Origin: Cognaticolwellia aestuarii
GTDB taxonomy: Bacteria; Pseudomonadota; Gammaproteobacteria; Enterobacterales; Alteromonadaceae
Length of the DNA stretch: 64,000 bases
Assembly (NCBI RefSeq): GCF_002000025.1
Contig: NZ_MUZV01000012.1
Span: 28,974 to 92,973, forward strand
Direction of reading: 5' to 3'
Under the pieces are notes generated by a model. It ran no database searches and was not told the origin of the DNA. It was given only the letters and a program-made list of their open reading frames with translations. The translations under genes and the position numbers were made by a program. Shown one piece after another: positions 48,234-58,240 of this stretch (position 1 is the first letter of the stretch; each line of letters starts with the position of its first letter).

Positions 48234-49007
48234 ATGGCATCATCTAGAAATATTATTGCACTGAAAAGTATTTTGCATAAAGAAATTCACCGTTTTATGC
48301 GCATTTGGGTCCAAACATTAGTGCCACCAGCGATTACGATTAGTTTATATTTTGTTATTTTTGGCTCATTAATCGGTTCACGTATTGGTGAAATGGGCGG
48401 CTTTGATTACATGTCGTTTATTGTCCCAGGTTTGATCATGATGAGTGTCATTACGAATTCATATTCTAACGTTGCTTCGTCATTTTTTAGTGCTAAATGG
48501 CAACGGAATGTTGAAGAAATGCTAGTAGCCCCTGTGCCTAACTGGGTTATTGTAGCTGGTTATGTGGGCGGCGGTATGGCACGAGGAATGCTCGTTGGTA
48601 GTATAGTCACCATTGTTGCGATGTTTTTTGTTGATATACAAATTCATAATATTTGGGTCATTATTACTACTGTCGCTCTGACTTCTGCTACCTTTGCTTT
48701 AGGTGGATTAATTAATGCTATTTTTGCCGGCAGCTTTGATGATATATCAATAATTCCAACTTTTATTTTGACGCCATTAACTTATTTGGGGGGCGTTTTC
48801 TATTCAATTAGTTTGTTACCTGAATTTTGGCAGGGTGTGTCGCAAATCAATCCTATTGTTTATATGGTTAATGCTTTTAGATACGGATTTTTAGGTATAT
48901 CTGACGTGAGTTTAACCCTGTCATTTGCGGTGCTAGGCGTTTTTATTGTCAGTTTATATACCATAGCTATGGTGTTGATTACGAAAGGTATCGGCTTAAG
49001 AAGCTAA
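48234..49007 (+). CDS. yadH: ABC-2 type permease, YadH-like
   Basis: 257 residues from the ATG at 48234 (TAAGGAATAA site). Six hydrophobic helices and the ABC-2 signature (NPIVYMVNAFRYGFLG, LTPLTYLGGVFYSI). It follows the ATPase gene by four bases, so they are cotranslated. Export role inferred from the family; substrate unknown. Confidence 0.92.
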   Translation: MASSRNIIALKSILHKEIHRFMRIWVQTLVPPAITISLYFVIFGSLIGSRIGEMGGFDYMSFIVPGLIMMSVITNSYSNVASSFFSAKWQRNVEEMLVAPVPNWVIVAGYVGGGMARGMLVGSIVTIVAMFFVDIQIHNIWVIITTVALTSATFALGGLINAIFAGSFDDISIIPTFILTPLTYLGGVFYSISLLPEFWQGVSQINPIVYMVNAFRYGFLGISDVSLTLSFAVLGVFIVSLYTIAMVLITKGIGLRS

Positions 49008-49043
49008 CTTGCTAGTGTAGTGTAATTTATAGGTAAATAGGTA

Positions 49044-49733
49044 ATGACCGAGACAGAAATAACGGGCGATTCGAAAGCGATTGTCACCAATCAACCGGGT
49101 GTACATGAAAAGCTGGTTGAAATTGTTAAGAAACATGTGGCACATCCGTCGCAAAAACCAATTCAAGCGCATACTCAACAAGCCTTTGATGAGATTAATG
49201 CCATTGTCCAGGCGTTTGCGGGCGATATTATTTTAGATTCATGTTGTGGTGTCGGCCAAAGTACTCGGTTATTAGCAAAACAAAACCCAACGGCGTTAGT
49301 GATAGGGGTAGATAAATCAGCGCATAGAATTAACCGTAATGTTGATGAAGTTGAGCATGAGAATGGTAAAGGCAAAGTAGAGAATTATCACTTAGTGCGT
49401 GCTGACTTAAATGATTTTTATCGTCTTGTCGTTGCTGCTAACTGGCAGGTAACTAAGCATTATATTTTATACCCTAATCCTTGGCCTAAAGCTAAGCATA
49501 TACAAAGGCGCTGGCACGGCAGTGCGGTTTTTCCACAAATTATTGCCGTTGGGCAAGAAATTATTTTACGTAGTAATTGGCTACTTTATTTAGAAGAGTT
49601 TCAGTTGGCGGCAGATGTTTTAGCTTTTAAAGGCGAAATATCAACGGTAAATGTTACTCAGCCATTAACACCGTTTGAGGCAAAGTTTCATGCCAGTGGC
49701 CAGCAATGTTGGCAGCTTCATATCATTAAATAA
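49044..49733 (+). CDS. TrmB-like SAM-dependent methyltransferase
   Basis: 229 residues. The SAM site DSCCGVGQSTRLLAKQNP is followed by GVDKSAHRI. The segment YILYPNPWPKAKHIQRRWHG matches the catalytic/tRNA-binding motif of TrmB, the tRNA guanine-46 N7 methyltransferase (usual form FPDPWPKKRHHKRR). It may be a paralogue, since the main trmB is usually placed elsewhere beside mutY, but it could be the only copy. Downstream of yadGH by 36 bases, possibly cotranscribed. Confidence 0.7.
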   Translation: MTETEITGDSKAIVTNQPGVHEKLVEIVKKHVAHPSQKPIQAHTQQAFDEINAIVQAFAGDIILDSCCGVGQSTRLLAKQNPTALVIGVDKSAHRINRNVDEVEHENGKGKVENYHLVRADLNDFYRLVVAANWQVTKHYILYPNPWPKAKHIQRRWHGSAVFPQIIAVGQEIILRSNWLLYLEEFQLAADVLAFKGEISTVNVTQPLTPFEAKFHASGQQCWQLHIIK

Positions 49734-49946
49734 TGGTGCACAGTTGCTTACATGGACAGTTTGGTTAAATTTGTATAAATACAAAAAAATTGGCTAAATC
49801 AACAATTATTTAGCGTTTTTTTACAAGCTGGTAACATTATAAAACAAAGTCTAATGCTATTTTTTTATTATATTTCAGTCGCTTGCGATTTTGGCTTGAA
49901 AGTTGATATAACCTAAGTACATTAATTGTAATTTAGGATGAATAAC

Positions 49947-50045
49947 ATGACTAACAATATTAAAAAAACAGTACTTATGATGGCATTAAGCAGCTTAGCA
50001 ATTATTGAACTTGGTTTAGTTTATGCCGCAACGTTACTTGGTTAA
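49947..50045 (+). CDS. Small single-helix membrane peptide, 32 residues
   Basis: ATG at 49947 with an AGGA ten bases upstream codes for a 32-residue peptide. It begins MTNNIKKTVLMMALSSLAII; the second half is ELGLVYAATLLG. A lysine-flanked hydrophobic stretch forms one likely membrane helix. A start nine bases upstream (49938) is possible. It occupies the otherwise gene-free 430-base gap 49734-50166. No homologue is recalled. Confidence 0.5.
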   Translation: MTNNIKKTVLMMALSSLAIIELGLVYAATLLG

Positions 50046-50166
50046 ATTAAGTTAACTTTCCGTTAAAATTTGTGTAAAAGCTCAACTTTAGTGGAAATAA
50101 CGAGACATTTGGCTCATTTTTTATTACAGTGCCGCACTTGTATAAATCAACTTGCTTAGGCAAGTC

Positions 50167-51819
50167 GTGAATAGTGAAGTAAGTATGACGCTGAGTAAAC
50201 GCGCGGCAAAAGTATCTGAAGAGTCTTTACATCGCATTTTTACCATTCCTGTTGCACCTGATTCCACATTAGGCCGAATAGAGAATGAGATATCACAAAA
50301 CTTAGCAGGCTTTCTTGGTGCGCATATCGCAGCCACAGAGCAAGCATTAAGCGAAATCGAAAAAGATTTTGCTAATTCCTTGATCCCTGAAGAGCCGGCT
50401 TTTGTTTCAGATCATATGCACCACTTACTTGATAAGCTGGTCTCTCAGTCAGTACACACTTCTAGCCCAAACTTTATAGGTCATATGACCTCAGCATTAC
50501 CCTATTTTATTTTACCGCTGTCAAAGTTGATGGTTGGTCTAAATCAAAACTTAGTAAAAATTGAAACCTCTAAAGCGTTTACTCCGATGGAACGCCAAGT
50601 TTTAGGTATGATGCACCGTTTGGTTTATCAAGATGATGAACCTTACTATCAACAATGGATGCATAGCGCTAATCATTCTTTAGGGGCATTTTGTTCAGGC
50701 GGCACCATCGCCAATTTAACGGCACTTTGGGTGGCTCGTAATAACTTGTTAAAGCCGGATGGCGAATTCAAAGGCGTAGCTCGTGAGGGCTTATATAGAG
50801 CACTTAAGCATTACCAGTATGATGGCTTAGCTATTTTAGTATCCGCACGTGGTCATTACTCACTGAAAAAATCTGCTGATGTATTAGGCATAGGGCAAGA
50901 CAGTGTTATTGCCATTCCAACCGATGAAAATAATAAAATCGATTGCCAACTACTAAAGGCAAAATGCCAACAGTTAGCTGACGAAAATATTCGTGTATTA
51001 AGTATTGTTGGAGTTGCCGGTACCACTGAAACCGGTAACATTGATCCGCTTGAACAAATGGCTGACATTGCCCAGCATTACGGAGCACACTTTCATGTGG
51101 ATGCTGCGTGGGGCGGAGCAACCTTACTCTCGAAAAAATACCGCCCAATGCTTAAAGGCATTGAACTAGCAGATTCAGTTACTATAGATGCACACAAACA
51201 AATGTATGTGCCTATGGGGGCTGGCTTAGTGGTTTTTAAGAATCCGGCATCTGTTGCCGCTATTGAGCACCATGCAGAATATATTTTACGTAAGGGCTCG
51301 AAAGATTTAGGTAGTCATACTTTAGAAGGCTCTCGTCCAGGCATGGCAATGTTGGTTTATGCAGCATTACATGTGATTAGTCGCCCTGGTTACGAAATGT
51401 TGATTAATAGTAGTATTGAAAAAGCGCATTATTTTGCTGAGTTGATTAATCAACATGCTGATTTTGAATTGATCACTGAGCCTGAGTTATGTTTGCTGAC
51501 TTATCGTTATAACCCAGCAAGTGTACAAGCTTTGTTAGCTAATGCTGATAATGAACAGCAAGAAGTGATAAATGTGCTGTTGGACAAACTCACTAAATTT
51601 ATTCAAAAACGTCAGCGTGAGAATGGTAAATCTTTTGTCTCACGCACGCGTATCGAAGTGAAAAGGTATCAAGGACGTAAAACCTTAGTTTTTCGTGTGG
51701 TATTAGCGAATCCGTTAACGTCAAAAACGATTTTACAAGATGTCTTAGCTGAGCAAATGCAACTAGCGTTGGAGAGTGAAACCTTCTTACCTAAATTATT
51801 ATCTATGGCAAAACCGTAA
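50167..51819 (+). CDS. panP: PLP-dependent aspartate 1-decarboxylase PanP
   Basis: 550 residues from the GTG at 50167 (TTAGG six bases upstream); a TTG at 50152 or ATG at 50185 are alternatives. It is a group II PLP decarboxylase: PLP-binding HVDAAWGGATLLS and the Schiff-base lysine K344 in TIDAHKQMYVPMGAG. PanP makes beta-alanine from aspartate for pantothenate, replacing PanD in some marine gammaproteobacteria. panC and panB lie just downstream, convergent across a shared terminator, which supports the assignment over glutamate decarboxylase. Confidence 0.88.
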   Translation: MNSEVSMTLSKRAAKVSEESLHRIFTIPVAPDSTLGRIENEISQNLAGFLGAHIAATEQALSEIEKDFANSLIPEEPAFVSDHMHHLLDKLVSQSVHTSSPNFIGHMTSALPYFILPLSKLMVGLNQNLVKIETSKAFTPMERQVLGMMHRLVYQDDEPYYQQWMHSANHSLGAFCSGGTIANLTALWVARNNLLKPDGEFKGVAREGLYRALKHYQYDGLAILVSARGHYSLKKSADVLGIGQDSVIAIPTDENNKIDCQLLKAKCQQLADENIRVLSIVGVAGTTETGNIDPLEQMADIAQHYGAHFHVDAAWGGATLLSKKYRPMLKGIELADSVTIDAHKQMYVPMGAGLVVFKNPASVAAIEHHAEYILRKGSKDLGSHTLEGSRPGMAMLVYAALHVISRPGYEMLINSSIEKAHYFAELINQHADFELITEPELCLLTYRYNPASVQALLANADNEQQEVINVLLDKLTKFIQKRQRENGKSFVSRTRIEVKRYQGRKTLVFRVVLANPLTSKTILQDVLAEQMQLALESETFLPKLLSMAKP

Positions 51820-51871
51820 TATACCGAATGTGCTGTTACGGCTAAAGTATAACGTAACTGAGCGTATCAAT

Positions 51872-51926
51872 AAAAAAGCGACGATCACTAGAAATAAAGT
51901 TCTACGAGATGAGTCGCTTTTTTTTT
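51872..51926. terminator. Terminator between panP and panC
   Basis: AAAAAAGCGAC (51872-51882) pairs with GTCGCTTTTTT (from 51913) across a 30-base loop, with T-run to 51926. It serves the convergent panP and panC ends. Confidence 0.8.
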
Positions 51927-51961
51927 GCTAGCTGGCAACAATCACCAACAATAATAAACGT

Positions 51962-52810
51962 TTAAGCTAGGCTGATGCGTAGATTATCAATTAACCTTGC
52001 TTTACCACAATGAGCGGCGGCAAGAATAACCAACTCCTTATCGTCCTCACTTGCGGGCTGTAAAGTGCGGGCATGACAAATATGAATGTAATCTGTTTTC
52101 ATACCGGCATTGTCAATATAATTAGCGGCCTTTTTAGCTAAACCAATAAAATCATTATCATTTTGAATCGCTTTTGCTAGCCACTGAATATTTTGACTTA
52201 GCGCCGGTGCTATTTTCTTTTCTTCTGCGCTTAAATAGCTATTGCGTGAGCTTAATGCCAAACCAGAGGCCTCTCGAACGGTTTCTACTGGCATGATCTC
52301 AATCGGCATTGATAAGTCTTCCACCATGGTTTGAATAACTTGTACTTGCTGATAATCTTTTAAGCCAAAGCAAGCAATGTCTGGCTGCACGATATTAAAT
52401 AGTTTACAAACAACGGTTGCTACGCCACGAAAATGTCCTGGGCGACTTTCACCGCAATAACCATCAGAGACATTTGGTACTTCAACATAGCTTTGCTTGT
52501 CTAAGCCTTTAGGGTAAATAGTGGCAGGTGTGGGGATAAAGAGTAAATCGCAACCACCGGCTAAGAGTTTTTCTTGATCAGCCGCCATAGTGCGAGGGTA
52601 GTTATCAATATCTTCATTCATACCAAACTGCATTGGGTTAACAAAAATACTAACCACTACTTTATCAGCCGTTTGTTTGGCTTTTTCTACCAAGGCTATA
52701 TGCCCTTGGTGCAAGTTACCCATTGTTGGCACGAAGGCAATTTTGAAACCTTGTTGGCGCCAAAGATTAATTTCGTTACGTAAAGTCGAAATTTCTTCAA
52801 TTGTTTGCAT
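51962..52810 (-). CDS. panC: Pantothenate synthetase
   Basis: ATP-dependent joining of pantoate and beta-alanine to pantothenate. 282 residues with the HIGH-type motif [10 protein letters not shown] (residues 29-38) and the KMSKS-like [11 protein letters not shown]. It follows panB by 93 bases and completes the pathway whose beta-alanine comes from PanP next door. Confidence 0.97.
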   Translation of the reverse strand: MQTIEEISTLRNEINLWRQQGFKIAFVPTMGNLHQGHIALVEKAKQTADKVVVSIFVNPMQFGMNEDIDNYPRTMAADQEKLLAGGCDLLFIPTPATIYPKGLDKQSYVEVPNVSDGYCGESRPGHFRGVATVVCKLFNIVQPDIACFGLKDYQQVQVIQTMVEDLSMPIEIMPVETVREASGLALSSRNSYLSAEEKKIAPALSQNIQWLAKAIQNDNDFIGLAKKAANYIDNAGMKTDYIHICHARTLQPASEDDKELVILAAAHCGKARLIDNLRISLA

Positions 52811-52903
52811 CAGTATTCTACTTTTTACTCAATGTTGAAAGCACTTAACCCTGTTAAGTGAGCAATGAAATATTTGCTTAATTTATTTAAAAATCGACTT
52901 AGG

Positions 52904-53698
52904 TTATTTAAAAATATGCTCAGGGCCGGGGAAATTACCTTGACTGACTTCGTCAATATAAAGCTCGATAGCTTTTTTAATATCGCCGGTATCGATTAAA
53001 AAATTACGTGAAAACTTCGGCATGTAACTACATGAAATGCCTAAGGCATCATGCATAACAAGAATTTGTCCGTCAGTGTCTTTACCGGCGCCTATGCCAA
53101 TTGTAGGAATAGAAACCGCTTCGGTAATGGCTTTACCTAAACTGCTTGGAATACATTCTAACACTAATAATTGTGCGCCAGCAGCTTCAAGCGCTTTAGC
53201 ATTTTCAATCATTTCTAGCGCTTTAGCATTATCTCGGCCTTGGACCTTAAAGCCACCAAAAACGTTAACCGATTGTGGTGTTAACCCTAAGTGTGCACAA
53301 ACAGGAATACCACGTTCAACTAAGCCCTTAATTGTGCCTTTTAACCATTCACCGCCTTCTAATTTTACGATACTAGCACCAGCCTGCATTAATTTAGTGG
53401 CATTAGCGTAAGCTTGTTCAGTTGTGGCATAACTCATAAAAGGCATATCTGCGATTATTAGGGTATTTTCAACGCCACGTTTTACTGATTGTGTATGGTA
53501 AGCCATATGCTCAATATCAACGGGTAGCGTGTCATCATGGCCTTGCAATACCATACCTAATGAGTCACCGATTAATATTGCATGAATGCCTGCTTGATCG
53601 AATATTTTGGCAAAACTCGCATCATAAGCGGTAATCGTAGTGATTTTTTCACCTTGATGCTTCATTTTTTGTAAAGTGGCGGTGGTTATTTTAGCCAT
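52904..53698 (-). CDS. panB: 3-methyl-2-oxobutanoate hydroxymethyltransferase
   Basis: Transfers a hydroxymethyl group from methylene-THF to 2-oxoisovalerate to give ketopantoate. 264 residues with the family motifs [33 protein letters not shown] and [18 protein letters not shown]. Lies between folK and panC on the minus strand. Confidence 0.97.
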   Translation of the reverse strand: MAKITTATLQKMKHQGEKITTITAYDASFAKIFDQAGIHAILIGDSLGMVLQGHDDTLPVDIEHMAYHTQSVKRGVENTLIIADMPFMSYATTEQAYANATKLMQAGASIVKLEGGEWLKGTIKGLVERGIPVCAHLGLTPQSVNVFGGFKVQGRDNAKALEMIENAKALEAAGAQLLVLECIPSSLGKAITEAVSIPTIGIGAGKDTDGQILVMHDALGISCSYMPKFSRNFLIDTGDIKKAIELYIDEVSQGNFPGPEHIFK

Positions 53699-53754
53699 GT
53701 TTATTCCATTTTTATGATGCAGCGTTAATCGTTGCTAATTTTAGAGTTATTATA

Positions 53755-54246
53755 CTAACGTAATTTACTATGAACTTTTAGTCCATTTTTTTCAATTTGC
53801 TGAGCAAGAATTTTAACACTATCACCGTCAGGTAAAGTCAGCTCTTTTGCTATTTCGGCCAAAGGTAATAAAACAAACTCGCGAAGTTTTAAACCATAAT
53901 GCGGGACAGTTAAACGCTCGGTATTTATCATTTGTTGATCATACAAGAGTATGTCTAAATCTAATATCCGTGCACCCCAGCGATTGTCTTTACGTATTCG
54001 TCCGGCCTTATTTTCAATACTTTGCAGCTGCTCGAGCAACTCAATAGGGCTTAAGCTTGTTTCTATTGCCACCACAGCATTCATGTAATCAGGCTGATCT
54101 TGCGGCCCCATAGGTCGGCTAAAGTATAAAGAAGAAACATCACTAATCAAGCAATGCTCAAGCAGGGCTAACTGCTTTAATGCCGCTATGATTTGGGCTT
54201 GCGGATCAGCTAAATTACTGCCTAAGCCTATATAGGCTAGTGCCAT
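53755..54246 (-). CDS. folK: 6-hydroxymethyl-7,8-dihydropterin pyrophosphokinase
   Basis: Folate biosynthesis kinase, 163 residues. Motifs YIGLGSNLADPQ, RPMGPQDQPDYMNAV and RWGARILDLDILLYD (pterin and ATP sites) are intact. Its ATG shares one base with the pcnB stop codon, so they are translationally coupled. Position within pcnB-folK-panB-panC is standard. Confidence 0.97.
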   Translation of the reverse strand: MALAYIGLGSNLADPQAQIIAALKQLALLEHCLISDVSSLYFSRPMGPQDQPDYMNAVVAIETSLSPIELLEQLQSIENKAGRIRKDNRWGARILDLDILLYDQQMINTERLTVPHYGLKLREFVLLPLAEIAKELTLPDGDSVKILAQQIEKNGLKVHSKLR

Positions 54247-55679
54247 TATGCGTCACTACTTGTATTTTTCACACGCGGTTTTCTTCGCTTACGTGTGGTA
54301 CGACGAGGGCCATTCCTGCTTGGCGCGATACTTTTTATCATTACTTGCTGGGTATCTGCGTTACATGCTTGGAAATCTCCCCACCATTTGGCAAGCTCTT
54401 GTAATGATGTAGCTTGCTCTGACTGGCTGTCTTTAGCGCACTCAATTTCAGCGCGCAATAATAAGAAGTCATATCCCGCTCTAAACTTAGGATGCTCTAG
54501 TGCTTTAAAGGCGCGCTTACCATCTCGACGAACTAACTTTTCTTGTAAAATCCAAATGTCTTTCATTACCGCTTGAAAACGCTTAGGTATGGCGATGCTA
54601 CGCTGTTGCTCTGACATTATTTCACTCAATGCCCCGAAAAAGGCGTCTTGTGGTGTCAGTTGTGCTTCACTGTTTAAACGTTGTATTTGTTCTTGCATTG
54701 GATACCAAAGCATAGCGGCAAATAAGAATGCCGGCGTAACGCGTTGATCATTATTAACACGGTGATCGGTATTTTTCATTGCTAAACAAATAAAATCAGC
54801 TAAATAGGGATGAGATTGCTGATTAAGTTGTTGATCTACGGCAGGGAAGAAATATTGAAATAAGCTGTAATCACGCAATAACTGAAAATTTTCTACAGCT
54901 TTACCAGACATAAATAACTTTAAAAATTCTTCAAACATACGTGCAGGTGGAATGTTAGCCATTAAAGGCGCAAGCAACTTTATTGGGGCTTTGGAGTCGG
55001 CGTGAATTTCCATATCTAATTTAGTAGCGAAACGGATTGCACGTAACATTCGCACCGGATCTTCACGGTAGCGTGTTTCAGGATCACCAATTAGGCGAAT
55101 TTGCTTGGCATATACGTCTGCAACACCATTAGCAAAATCATAAACTTTAAAGTCTTTAGCTGAATAGTACAGTGCGTTGATGGTGAAATCACGGCGCTCA
55201 GCGTCTTCTTCAATACTGCCATAAATATTATCGCGCAGTAGCATGCCATCTTCACTTTGCTTGGATATTTTTTGACAGCTATTTTCTTCGTTGTTGTCGT
55301 GATGGCCCCTAAAAGTGGCAACTTCAATAATTTCACGACCAAAAACAATATGAGCTAATCGAAAGCGGCGGCCGATCAGTCGGCAATTTCTGAATAAAGC
55401 TTTAATCTGTTCAGGAGTCGCATTGGTGGCAATATCAAAATCTTTCGGCTCTAAGCCTAATAAGATATCACGAACACCACCGCCAACTAAGTAGGCGTCA
55501 TAGCCTCCTTTGTTCAAGCGGTACAATACTTTTAAAGCATTATGACTGATGTGTTTTCTAGATACAGGGTGCTGATCACGAGAAAGTATTTTAGGCTGTT
55601 CAAATGATGGCAGAGTAGAGTTTTTTTTTCGTGCTTTTCCGAGTACTTTTTTACACAAATTGATCACGCTTTTGATAAT
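54246..55679 (-). CDS. pcnB: Poly(A) polymerase I, probably AUU-initiated
   Basis: Adds poly(A) tails to RNA 3' ends and promotes decay. The product is 477 residues if translation starts at ATT 55677-55679. No ATG exists near the N-terminus. The frame reads IIKSVINLCKKVL, which aligns residue for residue with the E. coli PcnB start MFTRVANFCRKVL, itself AUU-initiated. An AGGG lies six to seven bases upstream. Nucleotidyltransferase motifs YLVGGGVRDILLGLEPKDFD and EIIEVATFRG follow. The C-terminus is basic (GPRRTTRKRRKPRVK). Using a TTG at 55778 would add 33 residues not expected in the family. Confidence 0.9.
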   Translation of the reverse strand: MIKSVINLCKKVLGKARKKNSTLPSFEQPKILSRDQHPVSRKHISHNALKVLYRLNKGGYDAYLVGGGVRDILLGLEPKDFDIATNATPEQIKALFRNCRLIGRRFRLAHIVFGREIIEVATFRGHHDNNEENSCQKISKQSEDGMLLRDNIYGSIEEDAERRDFTINALYYSAKDFKVYDFANGVADVYAKQIRLIGDPETRYREDPVRMLRAIRFATKLDMEIHADSKAPIKLLAPLMANIPPARMFEEFLKLFMSGKAVENFQLLRDYSLFQYFFPAVDQQLNQQSHPYLADFICLAMKNTDHRVNNDQRVTPAFLFAAMLWYPMQEQIQRLNSEAQLTPQDAFFGALSEIMSEQQRSIAIPKRFQAVMKDIWILQEKLVRRDGKRAFKALEHPKFRAGYDFLLLRAEIECAKDSQSEQATSLQELAKWWGDFQACNADTQQVMIKSIAPSRNGPRRTTRKRRKPRVKNTSSDA

Positions 55680-55787
55680 GTTGGACCCTAATTTTTCGTT
55701 AAATTTCTCGCGCAATGATATAACAGTGTAAGAGAAAAGAGAATGCAAACCGTGTGAAAAGTCGGCGTTTATTCGCAATCAAGCGTG

Positions 55788-56693
55788 TTATAAAACGATT
55801 TCTTGTGCTTTTGGCACTTGCGCCATTGACCAGTGATTGATTGCCCAAGTTAAAAGCTCATCAACATTTGCCGTTAATAAGTCATCGGGTGGTTGCTGAC
55901 CAAGAAACACTAAGGCCGAAAAAAGTGACGGTATGGGATTTTTTTTATCAATTTCTGGTGCGCTATTTTGCTTGCTTAACTTAAAGCCCGGTTTGCTGAC
56001 AGCAAGCGGGAAGTGGCCAAATTTCGGGGCATTACACTGTAAAATTTGATAAAAACTTAATTGCCTTGCCGTTGGTTCAAGTAAATCACAACCTCGAATA
56101 ACATGGGTTATACCTTGATAAATATCATCAACAACAACCGCTAATTGATAAGCAAAAAGGCCATCTTTGCGGACAACAATGAAATCTTCATGAGCTAGTT
56201 CAGGGCTACAATTAACTTGGCCTTGGATCAGGTCATTATATCGTGAAATTCCGACGGTATTGCTAACACGAGTAGCGCTGTTACTGGCGGGGTGTGTGAG
56301 GTTTTTACATTGTCCCTGGTAGATACCACCTTGCGCTTTTATCTGCGCCCGAGTGCAACGACAATAATAACTCAGTTTTTGCTCGGTTAGTTCAGCTAAA
56401 ACTTGGCGATATATTTCACTTTGCTGACTTTGATAGAGAACGTTTTCGTCCCAATGTAGTCCATAGCCTTCTAAAGTGTTTAGTATTTCACTACTGGCGC
56501 CTGCTCGCTCTCGAGGAGGATCAATATCTTCAATTCTGAGCAGCCATTGACCGTTGTTATGCTTGGCATCGAGATAGCTTGCTAGTGCAGCAATCAAAGA
56601 ACCGAAGTGCAATAAACCGGAAGGGGAAGGAGCAAAGCGACCACGGTAATGGCTTGCATTACCAGGTCGCAAAGGTTTGATAAACTCCAACAA
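55788..56693 (-). CDS. gluQRS: Glutamyl-Q tRNA(Asp) synthetase
   Basis: Attaches glutamate to queuosine 34 of tRNA-Asp. 301 residues: a truncated class I synthetase without anticodon domain. The HIGH-like motif is APSPSGLLHFGSL, the KMSKS-like loop KLSKQNSAPEI, and zinc-site cysteines occur in YYCRCTRAQIK and YQGQC. The start is TTG (two in tandem at 56693 and 56690) with no clear ribosome binding site, nine bases after dksA, so coupling to dksA is likely. Confidence 0.93.
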   Translation of the reverse strand: MLEFIKPLRPGNASHYRGRFAPSPSGLLHFGSLIAALASYLDAKHNNGQWLLRIEDIDPPRERAGASSEILNTLEGYGLHWDENVLYQSQQSEIYRQVLAELTEQKLSYYCRCTRAQIKAQGGIYQGQCKNLTHPASNSATRVSNTVGISRYNDLIQGQVNCSPELAHEDFIVVRKDGLFAYQLAVVVDDIYQGITHVIRGCDLLEPTARQLSFYQILQCNAPKFGHFPLAVSKPGFKLSKQNSAPEIDKKNPIPSLFSALVFLGQQPPDDLLTANVDELLTWAINHWSMAQVPKAQEIVL

Positions 56694-56701
56694 GGCGGTT
56701 T

Positions 56702-57142
56702 TTAACCGGCTAGTTGACGTTCTTTAATTTCTTGTAGCGTTTTACATTCAATACAAAGATCAGCCGTTGGACGAGCTTCTAAGCGACGAATGCCAATTTC
56801 AATTCCACAAGAGTTACAAAAGCCAAAATCGTCATCTTCGATAAGTTGCAGTGTTTTTTCAATTTTCTTGATCAGTTTACGTTCACGGTCACGTGTACGT
56901 AATTCAAGACTGAACTCTTCTTCTTGAGCCGCACGGTCAACCGGATCAGGGAAGTTGGCTGCTTCATCCTGCATATGTGTTACGGTACGATCAACTTCTT
57001 GACGAAGTTGTACACGCCAAGCATCTAGAATTTTCTTAAAATGCTCTAGTTGTGCTTCGTTCATGTATTCTTCGTTAGGTTTTTCAACGTAAGGGTTAAC
57101 GCCTGCTAATGCTAAAATACCTAATGTTTTGTGTGTTGGCAT
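56702..57142 (-). CDS. dksA: RNA polymerase-binding transcription factor DksA
   Basis: Secondary-channel regulator that acts with ppGpp in the stringent response. 146 residues: N-terminal helix, coiled coil with the tip acidic pair ([16 protein letters not shown]), and a four-cysteine zinc finger (CNSCGIEIG ... CIECK). An AGGAG site precedes the ATG at 57142. First gene of dksA-gluQRS-pcnB-folK-panBC. Confidence 0.97.
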   Translation of the reverse strand: MPTHKTLGILALAGVNPYVEKPNEEYMNEAQLEHFKKILDAWRVQLRQEVDRTVTHMQDEAANFPDPVDRAAQEEEFSLELRTRDRERKLIKKIEKTLQLIEDDDFGFCNSCGIEIGIRRLEARPTADLCIECKTLQEIKERQLAG

Positions 57143-57173
57143 GCTAATTCTCCTAATGCTACTAGACCTAAAT

Positions 57174-57207
57174 CGATAAAAAGTAGTTACTTCTTGTAAC
57201 TTTATCG
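57174..57207 (-). promoter_or_regulatory. Hairpin in the dksA leader
   Basis: CGATAAA (57174-57180) pairs with TTTATCG (57201-57207), and inside it GTTAC (57186-57190) with GTAAC (57196-57200). The structure would form 32 bases upstream of the dksA start codon in the transcript. No T-run, so it is not a simple terminator. Confidence 0.5.
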
Positions 57208-57426
57208 CTTGGTTGCAACTGCCAATTTAATTAGACCTGAAATATTTTTCATATATTGTGTTTGCTAATATTAAATTCAAGGCTTAATCGATAATATTTC
57301 TTGATAATGTTAAAAATATTGCTGTGTCTAAACGTTATCTAAGGCGACAATAAATTATAAGCAAGCTCTTTTACAAGCTTTTCACTATAAGGTCAATCTT
57401 TATCGTCTCTATTTGCTTTTTATTGT

Positions 57427-58149
57427 TTAAAGCAGCACTGGCACTTTAGTTGTTAATGTTATTTTGAATTGATGATTTTCTTGTGAAAATGTCGCTTTGT
57501 AAGCCATTATTTCAACGCCTTGCTGACTTGCCTCAAGCAGCAGCTCTGCATACTTTGCATCAATATGGCTAGCGGGTTTTACATTATTAATACCTGAGTG
57601 TAACACAGCAAATAAAAGTACGGCTCGATGTCCTTGTGCAGCCATTGCCATTAATTCACGTAAATGTTTTTGCCCGCGCTGAGTTACAGCATCAGGAAAG
57701 TAACCTTGCTCTGCATCCAACAAAGTGACACTTTTAACTTCAATAAAGGTTTCTCGGTTGTTCTCGTCATAAAGATGAAAATCAATTTTGCTATTTTCAT
57801 CGCCGTATTTTACTTCTCTTCTTAGTTGGGTGTGTTGGCTAAATTCTTTAATACAACCTTGAGCAATAGCTTCCTCGGCGAGTTGATTCGCCCGTATGGT
57901 ATTAACACAAATCCAATGCTGTGCTTGTGTGTAAGTGAGCTCCCAACTGTTAGGGTATTTACGCTTTAAATTGTTAGAAGTACTGTACCAGACAGTATCT
58001 CCGGGTTCAGCGCATCCGGTCATAGCGCCAGTATTAGCACAATGCATGGTTATTTCTGTTTTAACATGTTGCTCATCTTCAATTATGACGTCAGCCAGAA
58101 AGCGCTTATAACGTTTGATGAGTGTGCTTGGCGCTAGTATAAAGTTCAT
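57427..58149 (-). CDS. sfsA: DNA/RNA nuclease-like protein SfsA
   Basis: 240 residues of the SfsA family, first known as sugar-fermentation stimulation protein; the fold includes a nuclease-like core. Motifs: [11 protein letters not shown] near the start, [30 protein letters not shown] and [17 protein letters not shown]. Placed as in E. coli between dksA and the thpR/hrpB pair. Confidence 0.95.
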   Translation of the reverse strand: MNFILAPSTLIKRYKRFLADVIIEDEQHVKTEITMHCANTGAMTGCAEPGDTVWYSTSNNLKRKYPNSWELTYTQAQHWICVNTIRANQLAEEAIAQGCIKEFSQHTQLRREVKYGDENSKIDFHLYDENNRETFIEVKSVTLLDAEQGYFPDAVTQRGQKHLRELMAMAAQGHRAVLLFAVLHSGINNVKPASHIDAKYAELLLEASQQGVEIMAYKATFSQENHQFKITLTTKVPVLL

Positions 58150-58240
58150 ATAAATAGTAGTTGATATATCATAGCTATAGGTTAATTATTTGCCGGCATA
58201 GTGTAAACTATTAGCTTAAATTAAATGTAAAGGTGAGAAC

